In this document: piece by piece, positions 60,401-64,000 of the stretch
Layout of the letters: each line of letters begins with the position of its first letter
Numbering within the stretch: the first letter of the stretch is position 1
Source of the DNA: Limnoperna fortunei
Taxonomy: Eukaryota; Mollusca; Bivalvia; Mytilida; Modiolidae
Direction of reading: 5' to 3'
Assembly (NCBI GenBank): GCA_944474755.1
Contig: OX104124.1
Span: 24,278,452-24,342,451, forward strand
Length of the DNA stretch: 64,000 bases
Notes under the pieces: generated by a model
The model's database searches: none
The model's input: the letters and a program-made list of their open reading frames with translations, nothing else
What the model was told of the DNA's origin: nothing
Made by a program: the position numbers and the translations under genes

Positions 60401-61198
60401 TGTTATTGTGCTGTTATTGTTAGCATTGTTAAATGTACAGAAAGGAAGGGTTAAAAATCCAATCAGAACATTAGAATGTTATTGTGCTGTTATTGTTAGC
60501 ATTGTTAAATGTGCAAAAAGGAAGGGTTAAAAAAACCAATTAGTACAGGAGAATGTTATTGTGCTGTTATTGTTAGCATTGTCAAATGTGCAGAAAGGAA
60601 GGGTTAAAAACCAATAAGTACAGGAGAATGTTATTGTGCTGTTATTGTTAGCATTGTTAAATGTGCAAAAAGGAAGAGTTAAAAAACCAATAAGTACAGG
60701 AGAATGTTATTGTGCTTTTATTGTTATATGTACAGAAAGGAAGGGTTAAAAAACCAATTAGTACAGAAGAATGTTATTGTGCTGTTATTGTTAGCATTGT
60801 TAAATGTGCAAAAACGAAGGGTTAAAAAACCAATAAGTACAGGAGAATGTCATTGTGTTGTTATTGTAAGCATTCTCAAATGTGCAGAAAGGAAGGGTTA
60901 AAAACAATTAGTACAGGAGAATGTTATTGTGCTGTAATTGTTAGCATTGTTAAGATGCAAAAAGGAAGAGTTAAATAACCGATCAGTACAGGAGAATGTT
61001 ATTGTGCTGTTGTTGTTAGCATTGTTAAATGTGCAAAAAGGAAGGGTTAAAAAACCAATTAGTACAGGAGAATGTTATTGTTCAGTTATTGTTAGCATTG
61101 TTTAATGTGCAGAAAGGAAGGGTTAAAAATCCAATCAGTACATTAGAATGTTATTGTGCTGTTATTGTTAGCATTGTTAAATGTGCAGAAAGGAAGGG
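57413..61198 (+). repeat. Return to older-type satellite right of block D
   Basis: TTAAGATGC reappears at about 57976, GTCATTGTGTTG at about 58318, and CCGATCAG and CCGATAAG as in the first 30 kb. A pair of segments about 1040 bp apart shares the rare TACAGGGAATG unit (58154 and 59194), then differs by one extra 78-bp monomer, after which the offset is 1118 bp (GTCATTG at about 58318 and 59436). A GTTATATGTAC version of the 13-copy module lies at about 60720. Satellite only; no gene seen. Confidence 0.82.
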
Positions 61199-61504
61199 TT
61201 AAAAAACCAATAAGTACAGGAGAGTGTTATTGTGCTTTTATTGTTAGCATTGTCAAATGTGCAGAAAGGAAGGGTTAAAAAAATCAATTAGTACAGGAGA
61301 ATGTTATTGTGCTGTAATTGTTAGCATTGTTAAGATGCAAAAAGGAAGAGTTAAATAACCGGTAAGTACAGGAGAATGTTATTGTGCTGTTGTTGTTAGC
61401 ATTGTTAAATGTGCAGAAAGGAAGGGTTAAAAATCAATCAGAACAGGAGAATGTTATTGTGCTGTTATTGTTAGCATTGTTAAATGTGCAGAAAGGAGGA
61501 AGGG
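61199..61504 (+). repeat. 306-bp four-monomer tandem repeat, copy 1
   Basis: Four units carrying, in order, GGAGAGTGTTATTGTGCTTTTATTG, AAAAAATCAATTAG, TTAAGATGC with AAATAACCGGTAAG, and ATCAATCAGAACAGG. The next 306 bp repeats this order. This copy ends in GGAGGAAGGG, a 3-base insertion not in the second copy. The same four-unit order stands singly at about 16.42-16.7 and 19.30-19.6 kb, so the tandem state here is derived. Confidence 0.88.
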
Positions 61505-61810
61505 TTAAAAAATCAATAAGTACAGGAGAGTGTTATTGTGCTTTTATTGTTAGCATTGTCAAATGTGCAGAAAGGAAGGGTTAAAAAAATCAATTAGTAC
61601 AGGAGAATGTTATTGTGCTGTAATTGTTAGCATTGTTAAGATGCAAAAAGGAAGAGTTAAATAACCGGTAAGTACAGGAGAATGTTATTGTGCTGTTGTT
61701 GTTAGCATTGTTAAATGTGCAGAAAGGAAGGGTTAAAAATCAATCAGAACAGGAGAATGTTATTGTGCTGTTATTGTTAGCATTGTTAAATGTGCAGAAA
61801 GGAGGGGTTA
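61505..61810 (+). repeat. 306-bp four-monomer tandem repeat, copy 2
   Basis: This is a direct copy of 61199-61504 with ATCAATAAG at its start in place of ACCAATAAG and a plain GGAGGGG end. Module M variants follow directly, as they do at 16.8 kb. Confidence 0.88.
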
Positions 61811-62900
61811 AAAAACCAATTAGTACAGGAGAATGTTATTGTGCTGTTATTGTTAGCATTGTTAAATGTGCAGAAAGGAAGGGTTAAAAAACCAATTAGT
61901 ACAGGAGAATGTTATTGTGCAGTTATTGTTAAATGTGCAGAAAGGAAGGGTTAAAAAACCAATTAGTACAGGAGAATGTTATTGTGCTGTTATTGTTAAA
62001 TGTGCAGAAAGGACTGTTAAAAACCAATTAGTACAGGAGGATGTAAAAAGGAGGGGTTAAAAAACCAATTAGTACAGGAGAATGTTATTGTGCTGTAATT
62101 GTTAGCATTGTTAAATGTGCAGAAAGGAAGCGTTAAAAAACCAATTAGTACAGGAGAATGTTATTGTGCTGTTATTGCTAAATGTGCAGAAAGGAAGGGT
62201 TAAAAAACCAATTAGTACAGGAGAATGTTATTGTGCTGTTATTGTTTAATGTGCAGAAAGGAAGGGTTAAAAACCCAATAAGTACAGGAGAATGTTATTG
62301 TGCTGTTATTGTTAAATGTGCAGAAAGGAAGGGTTAAAAAACCAATAAGTACAGGAGAATGTTATTGTGCTGTTATTGTTAGCATTGTTAAATGTGCAGA
62401 AAGGAATGGTTAACAAACCAATAAGTACAGGAGAATGTTATTGTGCTGTTATTGTTAGTGTTGTTAAATGTGCAGAAAGGAAGGGCTAAAAACCAATTAG
62501 TACAGGAGAATGTTATTGTGCTGTTATTGTTAAATGTGCAGAAAGGAAGGGTTGAAAAACCAATAAGTACAGGAAAATGTTATTATGCTGTAATTGTTAG
62601 CATTGTTAAATGTGCAGAAAGGAAGGTTAAAAACCAATTAGTACAGGAGAATGTTATTGTGCTGTTATTGCTAAATGTGCAGAAAGGAAGGGTTAAAAAA
62701 CCAATTAGTACAGGAGAATGTTATTGTGCTGTTATTGTTATATGTGCAGAAAGGAAGGGTTAAAAACCCAATAAGTACAGGAGAATGTTATTGTGCTGTT
62801 ATTGTTAAATGTGCAGAAAGGTAGGGTTAAAAAACCAATAAGTACAGGAGAATGTTATTGTGCTGTTATTGTTAGCATTGTTAAATGTGCAGAATGGAAG
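61811..62900 (+). repeat. Module M, last copy in the window
   Basis: It is colinear with 16.8-17.9 kb at an offset of 45,020 bp (truncated monomer 62017 against 16997; module start 62443 against 17423). It has ATTGTTAAATG where the copies at 12.9-20.3 kb have ATTATTAAATG, so it is not a direct recent copy of those in every position. Confidence 0.83.
62017..62056 (+). repeat. 40-bp truncated monomer, copy 5
   Basis: It has the same deletion junction as the other four, with ATGTAAAAAGG instead of ATGTAGAAAGG. It is the only copy seen to the right of block D. Confidence 0.9.
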
Positions 62901-64000
62901 GGTTAAAAACCAATTAGCACAGGACAATGTTATTGTGCTGTAATTGTTAGCATTGTTAAATGTGCAGAAAGGAAGGGTTTAAAACCAATTAGTACAGAAG
63001 AATGTTAATGTGTTGTTATTGTTAAATGTGCAGAAAGGAAGGGTTAAAAACCAATTAGTACAGGAGAATGTTATTGTGTTGTTATTGTTAAATGTGCAGA
63101 AAGGAAGGGTTAAAAAACCAATTAGTACAGGAGAATGTTATTGTGCAGTTATTGTTAGCATTGTTAAATGTGCAAAAAGGAAGGGTTAAAAAACCAATTA
63201 GTACAGGAGAATGTTATTGTGCTGTTGTTGTAAGCATTGTTAAATGTGCAGAAAGGAAGAGTTAAAAATCCAATAAGTACAGGAGAATGTTATTGTGCTG
63301 TTATTGTTAGCATTGTTAAATGTGCAAAAAGGAAGGGTTAAAAAAACCAATTAGTACAGGAGAATGTTATTGTGCTGTTATTGTTAGCATTGTCAAATGT
63401 GCAGAAAGGAAGGGTTAAAAATCCAATCAGTACATTAGAATGTTATTGTGCATTTATTGTTAGCATTGTTAAATGTGGAGAAAGGAAGGGTTAAAAAACC
63501 AATAAGTACAGGAGAATGTTATTGTGCTGTTATTGTTAGCATTGTTAAATATGCAGAAAGGAATGGTTAAAAAAACAATTAGTACAGGAAAATGTTATTG
63601 TGCTGTTATTGTTAGCATTGTTAAATGTGCAAAAAGGAAGAGTTAAAAACCAATTAGTACAGGAGAATGTTATTGTGCTGTAATTGTTAGCATTGCTAAA
63701 TGTGCAGAAAGGAAGGGTTAAAAACCAATTAGTACAGGAGAATGTTAATGTGTTGTTATTGTTAAAAGTGCAGAATTGAAGGGTTAAAAACCAATTAGTA
63801 CAGGAGAATGTTATTGTGTTGTTATTGTTAAATGTTCAGAAAGGAAGGGTTAAAAAACCAATTAGTACAGGAGAATGTTATTGTGCTGTTATTGTTAGCA
63901 TTGTTAAATGTGCAAAAAGGAAGGGTTAAAAAACCAATTAGTACAGGAGAATGTTATTGTGCTGTTGTTGTAAGCATTGTTAAATGTGCAGAAAGGAAGA
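62901..64000 (+). repeat. Older-type satellite at the right end of the window
   Basis: Satellite units follow the order of about 17.9-19.0 kb (offset close to 45,015-45,020 bp), including ATTAGCACAGGACAATG (about 62913), the GTGGAGAAAGG unit (about 63474) and AGAATTGAAGG (about 63772). It ends inside a monomer at 64000. No border of the array is reached. Confidence 0.83.

Larger units (their letters stand above)
1..64000 (+). repeat. Satellite DNA array, ~76-bp monomer, head-to-tail, fills the window
   Basis: Every part of the window aligns to one monomer family. Fixed landmarks in order are TTAAAAAACC, AATTAGTACAGGAGAATG, TTATTGTGCTG, TTATTGTTAGCATTGTT, AAATGTGCAGAAAGGAAGGG, then the next TTAAAA. 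All units have the same orientation; I saw no inverted block. The array starts and ends inside monomers, so its true size exceeds 64 kb. The A-run after GGGTT varies from about 3 to 8 bases, and unit lengths cluster at 75-77 and 66-68 bp. I saw no stretch above roughly 20 bp that fails to fit the monomer. What is known: arrays like this are typical of eukaryotic heterochromatin. Inference: the chromosomal position (centromeric or other) is not determinable here. The family name is unknown to me. Confidence 0.98.

Noticed and set aside
1..64000. CRISPR array
   Set aside because: Units abut directly with no unique spacers between constant repeats, and the variable positions are scattered substitutions.
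1..64000. CENP-B box
   Set aside because: The known box needs a TTCG and a CGGG core. The consensus monomer has no CpG, and I saw no recurrent variant with that core; the CGGG near 15957 lacks the TTCG half.
1..64000. CCAAT boxes as promoters
   Set aside because: CCAAT occurs in nearly every monomer as part of AACCAATTAG. With no associated initiation features or genes, it has no more support than chance conservation in a repeat.
1..64000. LTR retrotransposon, MITE or other mobile element insertion
   Set aside because: I looked for interruptions of the monomer phase with target-site duplications or unique internal sequence and found none. All phase changes are explained by small deletions or whole-monomer shifts.
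1..64000. Bacterial or phage origin
   Set aside because: There are no coding genes, operons or ribosome binding sites over 64 kb. Occasional GGAG before ATG is just the AGGAGAATG of each monomer.

Overview
The whole 64 kb window is one uninterrupted tandem satellite array. I found no protein-coding gene, RNA gene, transposable element, CRISPR array or unique-sequence island. Every stretch I read on the + strand aligns to one AT-rich monomer of about 76 bp, always head-to-tail in the same orientation. The array is entered mid-monomer at base 1 and left mid-monomer at base 64000, so it extends beyond the window on both sides. A clean reference monomer lies at 16721-16796: A27 T24 G19 C6, about 33% GC, no CpG, and three times more G than C on this strand. 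A second common length, 67 bp (example 16797-16863), lacks 9 bp lying between two ATTGTT direct repeats. At roughly 74-75 bp per unit the window holds on the order of 860 monomers (an estimate, not a count).

This suggests a eukaryotic genome: a centromeric, pericentromeric, subtelomeric or other heterochromatic satellite block from a long-read assembly. I do not recognise the satellite family and cannot name the species. I see no CENP-B box, telomere array or retroelement that would place it on a chromosome.

The structure is in the higher-order arrangement. Diagnostic monomer variants recur in fixed order, giving nested higher-order repeats (HORs). Layout: 1-8.3 kb, a 3197-bp HOR (about 42 monomers) with shortened relatives; 8.3-15.9 kb, mixed older-type monomers plus a module marked by a 40-bp truncated monomer; 15.9-21.7 kb, two nearly identical 2874-bp HOR copies; 21.8-28.9 kb, nested HORs of 1338, 2530 and 2094 bp; 28.9-31.1 kb, a displaced copy of 9.2-11.5 kb; about 31.1-57.4 kb, a distinct domain ('block D') built mostly from a 1445-bp (19-monomer) unit and its deletion/duplication derivatives, with private variants absent from the flanks; 57.4-64 kb, return to the flanking type, including a 306-bp tandem pair and a segment colinear with 16.8-18.5 kb at an offset of about 45,020 bp.

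Short reading frames of about 60-130 codons occur on both strands, but they are by-products of the repeat. Monomer lengths of 76 and 67 are both 1 modulo 3, so no frame is kept from unit to unit, and stops recur in all monomers. The interest here is evolutionary: layered expansions, unequal-crossover junctions and recurrent slippage deletions are directly readable.
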